Shown piece after piece: positions 18,473 to 28,337 of a stretch of DNA of 64,000 nucleotides. The DNA lies in assembly GCA_031286695.1 (NCBI GenBank), contig JAITTY010000002.1, positions 1-64,000 on the forward strand, in the 5' to 3' direction. The stretch is from Sphingobacterium sp. GTDB lineage: Bacteria > Bacteroidota > Bacteroidia > Sphingobacteriales > Sphingobacteriaceae. The notes below the pieces were generated by a model. The model was not told where the DNA came from. It did no database searches and was given only the letters and a program-made list of their open reading frames with translations. The translations under genes were made by a program, and so were the position numbers. Numbering within the stretch: the stretch's first letter is position 1; the number at the start of each line of letters is the position of its first letter.

Positions 18473-19510
18473 ATGAAGATGAAATTTTATACTTCCGTAA
18501 GAAATATAGCGATGTTTTGTCTGGGATTATTGGTCCTGGGAGCGTGTAAAAAAAATATACCCACCGATCAAGATTCTTTGGGCGAGGATATCGTATATAA
18601 TACAACTGAGTTTACGCCAGTGCTGGGTAGAAATACTTTTTACAACAATATTGTCAGCATTGGACAGAATACCTCACAGCCCCTCAGCTTTAAGATTGTC
18701 AATGTACGCGATTTAGATGGGGAACCTGCGACAGTGTTTAACGATAAATTTCCAGTCAAAGTTTGGAAAGAGGCTTATACAGGTTTTGAAAAAAGTATCG
18801 CGGAGATCGAAGCGAAGAGAAAAATTGAGTACCGTCCCTTATTAGAAATTCTCGAGCATTCGGGTAATATCAACTTTTGGGGACAATCTGCCCGCTCGGC
18901 TTTTGTTAAGGCACAGCCAGACTCAGGCTATGTGTTCGATATTGAAGTTACCAATACAGGCGGGCGACGTTACTTGCGTAATTTTAAATTAAAGCCTTTC
19001 CGTGAGCAGGCTTATGAACCGAGTATTGAGGATCCAATTACAGGTTCGTCTTCTTATCCCTATACCAATGCTATTGTGTCAAATATGATTGGCGAGCGCA
19101 CAGGAAGACCATTAGGTTCCGCCGATATTCGAGTTTATATGAATAAAACTGAAAATACGGGAAAGGGTGCTAAAACGTTGACTATTAGTTTTTTGGATTC
19201 ATTAAATAATCCAATAGATCCGGCTAAGTTTAGTGAGACCGATTGGCCGAAGCTGGTTCATGGATTTAATCCTAGGGTGGTCGATAAGAAAGTAGTTTAC
19301 GATGTTGCTTACCCTATTCCTTTAGCTCGTATAGAGACAGAATATACACTTGGCAACGGAACGGCAGCCTATTTGGCAATTGCGTATAGAAGAAAAGGGA
19401 ATCTTGGCTATTTGGAATTATGTGGGTTTTCCATTCCGTTTGCAATATATGAAGAGGGAGATTGGGAGATTCAGTTCCGATTTCCACATGAAGCGCCAAA
19501 ATTTGATTGA
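18473..19510 (+). CDS. Lipoprotein, DUF5007-like
   Basis: The 345-aa product has a lipoprotein signal ending LGAC-KKN (Cys25). The mature part is a beta-rich protein of unknown fold, with a conserved-looking central block (LLEILEHSGNINFWGQS) and a C-terminal block (GYLELCGFSIPFAIYEEGDWEIQF). Size, position after SusCD and a fasciclin gene, and general look fit DUF5007, a family of unknown function known from Bacteroidota glycan loci; I assign it from memory without alignment. It starts 4 nt after the fasciclin gene, so translation is probably coupled. A surface glycan-binding lipoprotein is a reasonable guess. Confidence 0.6.
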   Translation: MKMKFYTSVRNIAMFCLGLLVLGACKKNIPTDQDSLGEDIVYNTTEFTPVLGRNTFYNNIVSIGQNTSQPLSFKIVNVRDLDGEPATVFNDKFPVKVWKEAYTGFEKSIAEIEAKRKIEYRPLLEILEHSGNINFWGQSARSAFVKAQPDSGYVFDIEVTNTGGRRYLRNFKLKPFREQAYEPSIEDPITGSSSYPYTNAIVSNMIGERTGRPLGSADIRVYMNKTENTGKGAKTLTISFLDSLNNPIDPAKFSETDWPKLVHGFNPRVVDKKVVYDVAYPIPLARIETEYTLGNGTAAYLAIAYRRKGNLGYLELCGFSIPFAIYEEGDWEIQFRFPHEAPKFD

Positions 19511-19539
19511 TAGTGACCGGTTAACTTAGCTTAAGAATT

Positions 19540-22500
19540 ATGAAACAATTATGTATACTAATACTCTTTTTTACCCATGTGCTAACCAATGGTGTACTAG
19601 CGCAGTCCACGATGATTAAGGGGACGGTAAAAGGGAATGATAATAAGCCTCTGGCGGGAGTATCCATTAAATTGGAATCTCCAAAAAGGGATCTGGGCAA
19701 AACGGGAGACGACGGCCGCTTCGTTATTTCGGTGCCTGCACAAGGTGTAATGTTATTTTCTTATCAGGGATATGCTACGGTTAGACAGACCGTGGGCGAT
19801 TCAAAAAAAGAGTATAATATTGTGATGCAGATGACTACACATGAACTTGAAGAAACAGTGGTTGTAGGTTATCAGCAACGGAAACGTGAAACACTAACGG
19901 GATCTGTTGTAACCATTTCAGGAAAGGAAATTCAAGATATTCCTTCGGGAAACTTTGTGGATCTTTTGCAGGGTAAGGTCGCGGGGATGAATATCCAAAA
20001 TAATACGGGTAGTCCCGGAATGCGTGGATCGATTGCTGTACGCGGTATCTCCAATTTTAATGTATCTGGTAGCGGTGATAATACCTTTTTAACCCCAACT
20101 TCACCTTTGTTTGTCATTGATGGTGTTCCTATCGATGATAACTCTGGATACGAGTATGGCTTTGAAACTGCCGGGCCTGGTGTATCACCTATCTCGATGA
20201 TTCCACCTGAAGATATCGAAGATATTACGGTAATGAAGGATGCACAAGCTACTGCACTTTATGGTTCACGTGGAGCGTATGGGGTCATCCAAGTGCGGAC
20301 TAAACGAGGAAATTCTAAGATTCCACTTGTTCAGTATCAATTTCAAGGATTTATGAGTGCGGTGCCTCCATTACGTAAAGTGATCGGCGGCCGTGATGAA
20401 CGTATGGTTCGGATTGAACAAATTTTAATGAATGATACGACGCTAGCAGCAGCGATTCAGCGGATTAATGATTCTCCGATGCTGGCAGATAGTTTAAATC
20501 CGTATTACAACAATTCGACGGATTGGCAATCCTATTTCTATCGCAATACCTATAATCAAACACATAATGTGAACATCTCGGGAGGAGAGCGTGTGTTTAA
20601 TTATAAAGTGAATATGAATTATTACGATGAAAATGGTATCATCGCAAATACAGGGTTCAAACGCTATACGGTACAGTCCAATATGCAATATGAACCTAAT
20701 GACCGCTTTCGGATGATGGCCAATGTGAATGCCAATTTAGGCCAAAATCGAATGGGAAGTGGTAACGCAACGATGCAAACAGGGGTTGGAAAGTCCGCCA
20801 ATACAACTTCCTTGTACCCTGCTCCGTCACTCTATTCGGGTAGCATGGATGCACTATCTGCACTAAATGTAAACGATGACAATAAAACTGGAAATTACGT
20901 TGCTCAAATCGAATTGCAATATGAACCTATTAAAGGTTTAAGAGGAACCACTACCTTTAACTACAATTATACAACTGCAACAAAAGATCGGTTTACACCC
21001 GAATTATTGCTAGGAAATAGCTCCGAGGTATATGGTTATTATCAGAACAAGAGTAAGGTATATAACCGTAACCTATTGTCTTGGGTTAAAATGTTTGGTG
21101 AAAAACATATGATCAATGTATACGGATTCTCAGAAATGGAAATCTCGTCATCTTCTGAAAATCTAAATAAGTTCAGGGGGACTGCCAACGATCAATTCCA
21201 AACAGGTATCAGTTACGACACACGTAAAACTTTAGGGGGGTTACTTAATAATCTTTCTAATTTCCGCTCTATCGCCTATGCCGGTAATTTCTCTTACAAC
21301 TACGATTCAAAATATATTCTTGATCTCACTTACCGCGTGGATGGTACTTCCGTTACTGGCGGAACATCTCCATGGTCATCCAATCCTTCGCTCGGTTTTC
21401 GTTGGAATTTTAAGAAAGAGAATTTTATGAAAAATCTGGATTGGTGGGACACAGGCTTTTTGCGTGGATCGGTAGGTCGTACGATTTCTCCAACGGGAAC
21501 TGTGGCTGATCTATACGGATGGTATAAGGTCGATGACGGCCGTTATAACAATAGACCGACAACGTCTCTTGATCTAAAGAATGCCCCAAATACCGGACTC
21601 GTTCCGCAGACCACAACACAATGGTCAGTGGCTGCCGAACTAGGTTTTTTCAACAGTGCCTTATATGTTACGTATGAGACTTATTACAAGCAGTCCGATA
21701 AAATTTTGCGTTCGAAAGCGATCGCGAACCATAATGCTTTTGAAAATGTGCTCACGAATGAGGCTGCAATGGTTAATATGGGCCATGAATTGACCATTAA
21801 TGTGCGGCCACGTTTTCAAAATCAGGACTGGGACTTTACAGGTACAGCAACATTCGCTTTGAATAGAGGTTTTACGACTGCATTGCCGGATGGTGCTAGA
21901 CAATTGATCCAAGCAGACGATTCAGGATTCGATCTGCCGCAACTTTTTAGGTTGGGAAGAAACCCGCTTACGTTCGTTTTATATGATTATAAGGGCGTAT
22001 ACAAATCGGATGATGAGGTCCCAGTGAATCCATTGACTGGACAGCGTTACCGCGCAGGTGGGCCACTTTCAGATGGAAAATACTTCCGCGCAGGGGATCC
22101 TATTTTTACTGATCTGAATGGCGATTACATTCTAGATGAGAATGATTTAATATTCGTTGGTGATGCGCAGCCAAAAGTGACTGGCGGGTTTAGTTTATAT
22201 ACGCGTTATAAGAACTGGTCTTTACGTACACAGATCAATTATACGTTGGATCGGGATATTTTGAATACCGCCCTAGCAGACCGTTTTCGTAATTATGATA
22301 GACCAACAGGGATTAAAGAGGGCGATTTGAAATATATTCCAGGTGCTTATGTCCCTTTGGATGCTTACAATGTATGGCGTCAGTTGGGTGATAATGCTGA
22401 TTACCCGAATGTATCTGATTTTACACGTTTGTCTCTTTATAACCCCTATCGTTACAATTCGACCATGTTTCTGGAAGATGGTTCGTGGTTGAAATTAAGC

Positions 22501-22710
22501 TCAGCGACAGTAGGCTACAATTTTAACCGGATGTGGTTAAAGCGTTATGGTTTGACTTCTGCACGACTCAACTTTACTGCGAGTAATATCTTCACCTTTA
22601 GTCATTATTCGGGACCGGATCCGGAGTTAGTGACCGGGGTAGGACGGGATGGATCCAATGGATATCCAAGCAAAAGAACCTATTCGTTGGGGGTCAGTGT
22701 ACAATTTTAA
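19540..22710 (+). CDS. SusC/RagA-type TonB-dependent transporter (second pair)
   Basis: A 1056-aa classical SusC. The signal peptide ends near LAQ (residue 22), followed by the carboxypeptidase-like regulatory domain (about 24-98), a TonB box region ELEETVVVGYQ (about 102-112), plug (about 115-235; VFVIDGVPIDD-type signature, ALYGSRGAYGVIQVRTKRG) and beta barrel to the C-terminus (SLGVSVQF ending in Phe, good for BAM insertion). It imports products bound by the SusD encoded 12 nt downstream. Unlike its partner paralogue at 13308 it keeps all N-terminal elements. Confidence 0.96.
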   Translation: MKQLCILILFFTHVLTNGVLAQSTMIKGTVKGNDNKPLAGVSIKLESPKRDLGKTGDDGRFVISVPAQGVMLFSYQGYATVRQTVGDSKKEYNIVMQMTTHELEETVVVGYQQRKRETLTGSVVTISGKEIQDIPSGNFVDLLQGKVAGMNIQNNTGSPGMRGSIAVRGISNFNVSGSGDNTFLTPTSPLFVIDGVPIDDNSGYEYGFETAGPGVSPISMIPPEDIEDITVMKDAQATALYGSRGAYGVIQVRTKRGNSKIPLVQYQFQGFMSAVPPLRKVIGGRDERMVRIEQILMNDTTLAAAIQRINDSPMLADSLNPYYNNSTDWQSYFYRNTYNQTHNVNISGGERVFNYKVNMNYYDENGIIANTGFKRYTVQSNMQYEPNDRFRMMANVNANLGQNRMGSGNATMQTGVGKSANTTSLYPAPSLYSGSMDALSALNVNDDNKTGNYVAQIELQYEPIKGLRGTTTFNYNYTTATKDRFTPELLLGNSSEVYGYYQNKSKVYNRNLLSWVKMFGEKHMINVYGFSEMEISSSSENLNKFRGTANDQFQTGISYDTRKTLGGLLNNLSNFRSIAYAGNFSYNYDSKYILDLTYRVDGTSVTGGTSPWSSNPSLGFRWNFKKENFMKNLDWWDTGFLRGSVGRTISPTGTVADLYGWYKVDDGRYNNRPTTSLDLKNAPNTGLVPQTTTQWSVAAELGFFNSALYVTYETYYKQSDKILRSKAIANHNAFENVLTNEAAMVNMGHELTINVRPRFQNQDWDFTGTATFALNRGFTTALPDGARQLIQADDSGFDLPQLFRLGRNPLTFVLYDYKGVYKSDDEVPVNPLTGQRYRAGGPLSDGKYFRAGDPIFTDLNGDYILDENDLIFVGDAQPKVTGGFSLYTRYKNWSLRTQINYTLDRDILNTALADRFRNYDRPTGIKEGDLKYIPGAYVPLDAYNVWRQLGDNADYPNVSDFTRLSLYNPYRYNSTMFLEDGSWLKLSSATVGYNFNRMWLKRYGLTSARLNFTASNIFTFSHYSGPDPELVTGVGRDGSNGYPSKRTYSLGVSVQF

Positions 22711-22722
22711 TATGAAAATCTC

Positions 22723-24225
22723 ATGAAAAGAAAGTTTATATATACAGCGTTACTTGGAGTTAGTTTAGTACTAGGCTCCTGTGGTAAGGATTTCTTGAAC
22801 ATTACACAGATTGATAAATTGACAGGTAACAATTACTGGACCAATAAGGGGGATGTCGAGCAATATATGGGTGGAATCTATTCTACATTCCGGGAAGCAA
22901 CTATGACGAATATTTTCTTTCCAGCGTCTGGAGACTTGCGTTGCGCACCGACTAATCGTACTAGTGCGACAAGTGGGTCAGGCCGGGATTATATTGCCTA
23001 TTTGCGGAATAACAATCTGTCTATGATTTTTGCCCGTGAAAATGATTTTTCCTATTTCGGTTTTCCAAGAATAACGAAATGGGACACTTTTTATAAAATG
23101 GTCCAAAATGCAAATATTGTTTGCTATCAGCTGGATAATAAAGATATGCCGTTTTTGTCTGAGCGGCAAAAGAGCGCCTATAAGGCCGAGGCGATCTTTC
23201 TTCGCTCTTTGGCCTACTTTTTTATGGTGCGTCTTTATGGGGATGTTCCTTATTATACCGATGTGAATACGAACCCATTGCCACGAACGAATATGGTGAC
23301 TGTGTTGAAAAATATTTCGGCTGATTTGGATGCAACCTATCAAGATCTTCCCTGGACTTACGATGATCCTTCTGTAGTTGCTGTTAAGGCAATGCGAGGC
23401 AGTGCCATTGCATTGAATATGCATATCAATATGTGGATTGCTGGTTTTACAACAGAAGATAAATCCATTAACTATGAAAAGGTGGCTACTCTTGGGAAAG
23501 AATTGATGGAGGAAAACGGAGGGGCTTATGAATTATTGGATCTAAAACGAACCAAGGAAATTTTTAAAGGGCGTACCAAAGAAGGTTTATTTGAGATCGT
23601 GCAAAACTTTAACTATGGCGAGAGCTTCCATTTATCAGCTTCTTACTCGGATTACGTATTACATGCTCCAAATAAGGTAACATCGAAATCCTATATTTAT
23701 TATGATCCGAAATTTATGGAAAAAATGTATCCACTGGCGGAAGCGGATCTGCGTAAGACCTATTGGTTTGATAAAGATATTTATTCGACGAATGGTGATT
23801 TCCAATGTTTGAAATTCTCCAATGTATTTATGGAAGAAGGTGAAGACAATAATCCAGATGACAATCAGATGATATTTCGTTATTCCGATCCGATCCTTTT
23901 GCGTGCCGAAGCCTTAGCAGAATTAAATCGCGACGAGGAAGCGCGTACCGTAGTCAATGTTATTCGTAAACGTGCTGATGCTTCAGAAATTTCAGTGTCC
24001 GGCGATGAGCTCAAAGATGCAATCTGGTGGGAGCGAGTTCGTGAACTGTTAGGTGAGGGTAACTTTTATTATGATTTGGTTCGGACCAAGAAGGTCATGA
24101 ATACTGAGTATACTATGGCACCGATGTCGGTAGGCGCATTTAATGCAGGTGGATGGACATGGCCTATTGATAAGTCTGCAATGGCCAACAACCCATATAT
24201 GCGTTTAAACAATTATTGGAATTAA
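22723..24225 (+). CDS. SusD/RagB-family surface lipoprotein (second pair)
   Basis: The 500-aa lipoprotein has a signal peptide with lipobox LGSC (Cys20). SusD hallmarks: SAYKAEAIFLRSLAYFFMVRLYGDVPYYTD in the N-terminal TPR half, and RYSDPILLRAEALAELN and WWERVRELLGEGNFYYDLVR toward the C-terminus. It would bind glycan or glycopeptide at the surface and close over the SusC encoded 12 nt upstream. It is followed 13 nt later by another fasciclin lipoprotein, repeating the SusC-SusD-FAS1 order of the first half of the operon. Confidence 0.95.
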   Translation: MKRKFIYTALLGVSLVLGSCGKDFLNITQIDKLTGNNYWTNKGDVEQYMGGIYSTFREATMTNIFFPASGDLRCAPTNRTSATSGSGRDYIAYLRNNNLSMIFARENDFSYFGFPRITKWDTFYKMVQNANIVCYQLDNKDMPFLSERQKSAYKAEAIFLRSLAYFFMVRLYGDVPYYTDVNTNPLPRTNMVTVLKNISADLDATYQDLPWTYDDPSVVAVKAMRGSAIALNMHINMWIAGFTTEDKSINYEKVATLGKELMEENGGAYELLDLKRTKEIFKGRTKEGLFEIVQNFNYGESFHLSASYSDYVLHAPNKVTSKSYIYYDPKFMEKMYPLAEADLRKTYWFDKDIYSTNGDFQCLKFSNVFMEEGEDNNPDDNQMIFRYSDPILLRAEALAELNRDEEARTVVNVIRKRADASEISVSGDELKDAIWWERVRELLGEGNFYYDLVRTKKVMNTEYTMAPMSVGAFNAGGWTWPIDKSAMANNPYMRLNNYWN

Positions 24226-24238
24226 GAAAGGAAGAAAG

Positions 24239-24970
24239 ATGAAAAGTTTATTGAAACTAACTCTGTTTTTGACAGTGATGATACTAGGAGTAGTCGCTTG
24301 TAAAAAAGATGATTTTATCGATACTGGAGTTCATAATCCAAAATTCGATGGTACAGTTTGGCAGTATCTGGAGTCACGTCCCGATCTATTTGATACGTTG
24401 ATGGTCGCATTGAAGATTTCTAAACTGGATGAGGTGTTAAAAAAGGAAGAAGTGACCTTTTTTGCCCCTCCGGATCCAACAATCCTAAAAGCTGTGTGGC
24501 GGCTCAACCGAACATTATATGTCTCAGGCCAGGATACAATAACCAAACTGGAACAGATTAAACCAGAGGTTTGGCGGAAATATCTGGGACAATACATTCT
24601 CAAAGGAAAGTACTTATCGAAGGATTTTACACAGATTGATACCATCAATCTGGCGGCATACCCAGGCGGGGTTTACAAAAATTACGATGGTTCGGACATG
24701 AATATTGGTGTCTTGTACAACGATGTGCGCTCAAATGATCAGGTGATTAAATATGCAGGTTATCGCCAGCTCTATTTCAATTTCCCTTATTCAAGAACTG
24801 GTGAATTTGAGGAATATTTGACTCCGTTTATTACAGCACCTGTGGCAACATCGGATATTCAACCGGCCAATGGTGTATTGCATGTTTTGCAATTTTCAAA
24901 GCACACCTTGGGTTTTGTGGGAGCTCTTTTTGCCAATGAGGCATATACGACTGGCGTTTTACCAAATTAA
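24239..24970 (+). CDS. Fasciclin (FAS1) domain lipoprotein (second copy)
   Basis: The 243-aa product has a lipoprotein signal ending VVAC-KKD (Cys21) and one FAS1 domain (about 38-225): VTFFAPPDPTI is the first conserved block and NGVLHVLQFSKHTLGF the last. It resembles the FAS1 lipoprotein at 17797 in size, layout and position after SusD, so both probably arose by duplication of a SusC-SusD-FAS1 module. Function is unproven; presumably surface exposed and associated with the SusCD complex. Confidence 0.85.
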   Translation: MKSLLKLTLFLTVMILGVVACKKDDFIDTGVHNPKFDGTVWQYLESRPDLFDTLMVALKISKLDEVLKKEEVTFFAPPDPTILKAVWRLNRTLYVSGQDTITKLEQIKPEVWRKYLGQYILKGKYLSKDFTQIDTINLAAYPGGVYKNYDGSDMNIGVLYNDVRSNDQVIKYAGYRQLYFNFPYSRTGEFEEYLTPFITAPVATSDIQPANGVLHVLQFSKHTLGFVGALFANEAYTTGVLPN

Positions 24971-24986
24971 CTGATTTGACTGAATA

Positions 24987-26576
24987 ATGATGAAACGATT
25001 AAAAACAAAAATAGGATACCAGCTTGGTTTGCTGTCCTGCCTTGCAATAAGTTCCTGCAGTAAGGATATTGCCCTCGGCACAGATCCTTATGCGGGTGGA
25101 AAAGGATCGCTTGGCATTGGATTTTATAAAAGCTATTCGGAGCCAGGGACCGCAAAACCCGGGGAATTGGTTGACTTTTATGTGAAAGGCATTGCACCAT
25201 ATCTTGGCAAACTTAACTTCTATGTCAATAATACGAAAATGGAAGTGGTCAGTGCAAAAGATTCTTTGGTGACTATTAAGGTACCGGATCAAATTTCTTC
25301 GGGCGATGCGAAGATCGAAGCCGATGGGCAGGTATTCTACGGGCCACGGCTAGAGATTGACGGTAATGTTTCCAGGGATGTCAACTACGGTATGGTGAAT
25401 GGCTTTTCCGCGATGGTGACGGATATTTTAGCCAATGCGGGTGGTTATATTGTAACTGGTGGGTTTGGCAATTTTGAAAATGAGGCTGTAGATAAGAAGG
25501 TTTTTCGGAATGGCATTCATTTTATTGATGGCAACGGAAAGACTTCGACCGCAATGACATTTGGTGAGGGCGCAAATGGGTACGTAAACTCAGTTACTAA
25601 AATGAGCGATGGAAAGTTTATATTAAGCGGATTTTTCAATAAGTTCGATAAAAAAAATGTCTTTGGTCTTGTTCGGCTTAATCCCAATGGTCTTGTGGAC
25701 TCCACAGTAGTCGATGTGATTAATACAACGGGCAATCCAAGAGATGGACGCGATACGGTATGTACCTTTAATGCAGGAACTACGGGTAGTGTCTCTAAGG
25801 TTTTTGGGGTATCAGATAATCGCGTCATTGCGGTTGGGAATTTTGACACGCACTATAAGATCGATTATACCTATTCCTCCCGTGGGAATAAACGCCCAAT
25901 TGCAACGAAAGTGAAGCATATTATGCGCATGAAAGCGGATGGATCTTTGGATTCAAGCTATATGATAAATAATATCGGTGCAAATGCGGCTATTTTCGAT
26001 GCGGAACTGATTGACAACGAGCGTGTCATCGTTACAGGGCCATTTACAAGTTTCAATGGTCAGCCTGCACGGGGGATCGTCTGTATCAAAGCTGATGGCA
26101 GTATAGATCCTTCCTTTAATTTAGGGGGAACAGTTGATCGTGTGTTTGACGTAAGTTATAATGCAAAACTAAAGAAAATTCTGATAGCGGGTGTGTTCAG
26201 TGGTTTAGGAACGAATGGGAAAGTAAAAGGGATCGCTGTCATGAATCCGGATGGTAGTATTGATGACCAATTTGTATTGGGCGATATAGGCACAGGAATG
26301 GTGACCTTTGCACAGATGCTGAATAATGGGCGGATTGTAGCTCAGGGGACTTTCGATAGCTATAATTCAATTAAGAGATCAAGCTTCCTGGTATTGGAAA
26401 AAGACGGTACCTTATTACAGAAATATAATAACCAGTCACCTTTTGAGGGCAGTGCAATTAAAATCATAGAATCGACCTCATCGTTGGGTTTTCCGGCATT
26501 ATTGATTGGTGGAAGTATTTTGCAATATGGAGCTGATCGCGTTGGAAATGTCTTTAAGATGGAAATCAAGGATTAA
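24987..26576 (+). CDS. Lipoprotein with IPT-like domain and delta-60 repeats, DUF5008-like
   Basis: A 529-aa lipoprotein with a signal ending SSC-SKD (Cys24). An N-terminal immunoglobulin/IPT-like segment (about 45-125) is followed by repeated blocks of the delta-60 type, for instance LVRLNPNGLVDS, IMRMKADGSLDSSYM, IVCIKADGSIDPSFNLGGT and IAVMNPDGSIDDQF, forming a predicted beta-propeller-like array. The pair IPT plus delta-60 at this length fits DUF5008, known from Bacteroidota SusCD operons, function unknown. It sits between a FAS1 lipoprotein and an alkaline-phosphatase-fold protein. A surface glycan-binding scaffold is a reasonable guess. Confidence 0.7.
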   Translation: MMKRLKTKIGYQLGLLSCLAISSCSKDIALGTDPYAGGKGSLGIGFYKSYSEPGTAKPGELVDFYVKGIAPYLGKLNFYVNNTKMEVVSAKDSLVTIKVPDQISSGDAKIEADGQVFYGPRLEIDGNVSRDVNYGMVNGFSAMVTDILANAGGYIVTGGFGNFENEAVDKKVFRNGIHFIDGNGKTSTAMTFGEGANGYVNSVTKMSDGKFILSGFFNKFDKKNVFGLVRLNPNGLVDSTVVDVINTTGNPRDGRDTVCTFNAGTTGSVSKVFGVSDNRVIAVGNFDTHYKIDYTYSSRGNKRPIATKVKHIMRMKADGSLDSSYMINNIGANAAIFDAELIDNERVIVTGPFTSFNGQPARGIVCIKADGSIDPSFNLGGTVDRVFDVSYNAKLKKILIAGVFSGLGTNGKVKGIAVMNPDGSIDDQFVLGDIGTGMVTFAQMLNNGRIVAQGTFDSYNSIKRSSFLVLEKDGTLLQKYNNQSPFEGSAIKIIESTSSLGFPALLIGGSILQYGADRVGNVFKMEIKD

Positions 26577-26594
26577 CCTTTTATGGAACCAGAT

Positions 26595-28319
26595 ATGAAT
26601 AAGTATATAACAATAATAAAAAATACCCTTTGGGGAATTGGAGGAATGCTTTTTTTGGTTGCCTGTAATAAGGATTTTCCAAATCTACTCCAGAATTTTA
26701 ATGAGGCGAAAGATAGCCCCGAAAGTAAAGATAAGGTTTTGTTGGTTATCGTGGATGGGTTGTCGGGATCTGTTGTACAGGATATTGAACCTGAAAACAT
26801 GACGCTCATGACACGCAATGGATTGGTAACATATGGCAGTTTAGCTGATCCGACTACGGACTTTAAAGTAACGAATACTTCTGTTGCGGCGTCATTATTG
26901 ACTGGTGTTAATAGTGATAAAACCGGTGTTACATCTGGAGATATCAGTACGTTAAATCCGCAGTATTCAACCATCTTTGAGCGCTTGAAAAATGAAGCAC
27001 ATCGCTCCAATTTTTATACTTCATCTTCAGCATATGGTACTTACCTTGGTAAAGATGCAACGGTACAGGTAGGAACTGATGATCAGGCTGTAGTGACCGA
27101 TGCATTAAAGGGCTTACAGACCGATTCTGCCGACTTAAATGTGGTTCATCTTACAAAAGTAGAGCAAGCTGGAGTGGCGAGCGGTTACACAAGTGAGTCG
27201 ACTGATTATGTCACTGCTGTTCAAAACGCAGATAAGCAAATTAAACAATTGGTAGATGCAATTAAAGGCCGAAAATCAATTTCCAATGAAAACTGGTTAG
27301 TGATCGTTACTTCAGGAAAAGGGGGCAAAACTAAAAATTCAGAGAGCGATTTTACGGCATATGGAGATAGTGAGCGGAGTACGTATACGCTGTTATACTC
27401 GCCTAAATTTGCGCGGAAAATCATCCCTCGACCGAGTGCAAAAGATATTCCTTTTGTGGGCAACGCAACACGCTACACCTATGCGGCCAATAATCAGGTG
27501 TATGGTCAGCTGACTGATCCGAACAAGTTTAATGTAAGTGCAAGTGAAGATTGGACGATTACTTTTTTTGCAAAACACAACAGCCCGAATACGACTTATA
27601 ACTATGCAGTTTTTCTTGCCAAACGCTTGCAGGGATTCAGCGGAAATGGTTGGAATATCTTTTCAGAAAGCGGTGGGTGGGGTTTCAATAGCTCTTTTGC
27701 GAACCAGACCTTTGGTGATTACATCAACGATGGTGAATGGCATGCGCTTACTGTTGTGATTAAACGTAGCGGTACGCAAGATTCGGTATATACTTATACC
27801 GACGGTACAAAAAATTCGATAGCAGGTAAGGTTTCGCAAAATGTGGTTGCTAATAGTAATTTTGACAATACAAGCCCATTACGGATTGGATACAGCCCTG
27901 GTGATGGAAATACGGGCTGTGATCTTTCACTTTGTAATTTACAGATTTACAACCGTGCCTTTACCCATGATGAGGTAAAACGCTATGGCGGTGTAACACA
28001 TATTGATGAGTCTTTCCCATTTTGGACTAGTCTGCAAGGGTATTGGCCGGGGTATGGCGATGTTAATACCAGCAAACTCACGGAAAAACGAGGAAAGGGT
28101 GCGGGAGATATAGCGCTTAAAGGGCCGGTTTCATGGACAAGCTTCAATGAATTGGTTCCTTTCTTTCAGCCTCCAATCGAAGGGTCATTTTTTAGACAAG
28201 TTCCAAATGCGGTTGACGTTCCTTTTATGGTCTATCAGTGGCTGGGGGTAACCGTAGAAAGTGCTTGGAACTTGGATGGAAAAAGCTGGAGTCCAGCGTA
28301 TGCGCAAATCAGAAAGTAA
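26595..28319 (+). CDS. Alkaline-phosphatase-fold/LamG lipoprotein, probably inactive
   Basis: A 574-aa lipoprotein (MNKYITIIKN signal, lipobox VAC). An ATG at 26583 is in frame, but it puts acidic residues in the signal peptide. Residues about 48-270 look like the type I phosphodiesterase branch of the alkaline phosphatase superfamily: LLVIVDGLSGS with metal-ligand Asp54, a nucleophile-loop analogue TNTSVAASLLTG, and a VIVTS strand. Key ligands are missing: the usual DKHG is DKTG, AGH is AGV, and TSDHGG is TSGKGG (Gly241-Lys242). A LamG/concanavalin-like jelly roll follows (about 300-470), then a C-terminal segment (ESAWNLDGKSWSP) that I recall as DUF4983. The fold with lost ligands suggests a binding protein instead of an enzyme. 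It is a paralogue of the product at 30361. Confidence 0.7.
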   Translation: MNKYITIIKNTLWGIGGMLFLVACNKDFPNLLQNFNEAKDSPESKDKVLLVIVDGLSGSVVQDIEPENMTLMTRNGLVTYGSLADPTTDFKVTNTSVAASLLTGVNSDKTGVTSGDISTLNPQYSTIFERLKNEAHRSNFYTSSSAYGTYLGKDATVQVGTDDQAVVTDALKGLQTDSADLNVVHLTKVEQAGVASGYTSESTDYVTAVQNADKQIKQLVDAIKGRKSISNENWLVIVTSGKGGKTKNSESDFTAYGDSERSTYTLLYSPKFARKIIPRPSAKDIPFVGNATRYTYAANNQVYGQLTDPNKFNVSASEDWTITFFAKHNSPNTTYNYAVFLAKRLQGFSGNGWNIFSESGGWGFNSSFANQTFGDYINDGEWHALTVVIKRSGTQDSVYTYTDGTKNSIAGKVSQNVVANSNFDNTSPLRIGYSPGDGNTGCDLSLCNLQIYNRAFTHDEVKRYGGVTHIDESFPFWTSLQGYWPGYGDVNTSKLTEKRGKGAGDIALKGPVSWTSFNELVPFFQPPIEGSFFRQVPNAVDVPFMVYQWLGVTVESAWNLDGKSWSPAYAQIRK

Positions 28320-28337
28320 TCATTAGAACTAACCAAT

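Noticed and set aside
22978..23424. 148-codon antisense ORF in the second SusD gene
   Set aside because: Shadow of the SusD frame; rich in His and Ile as expected from reverse reading, with no domain.
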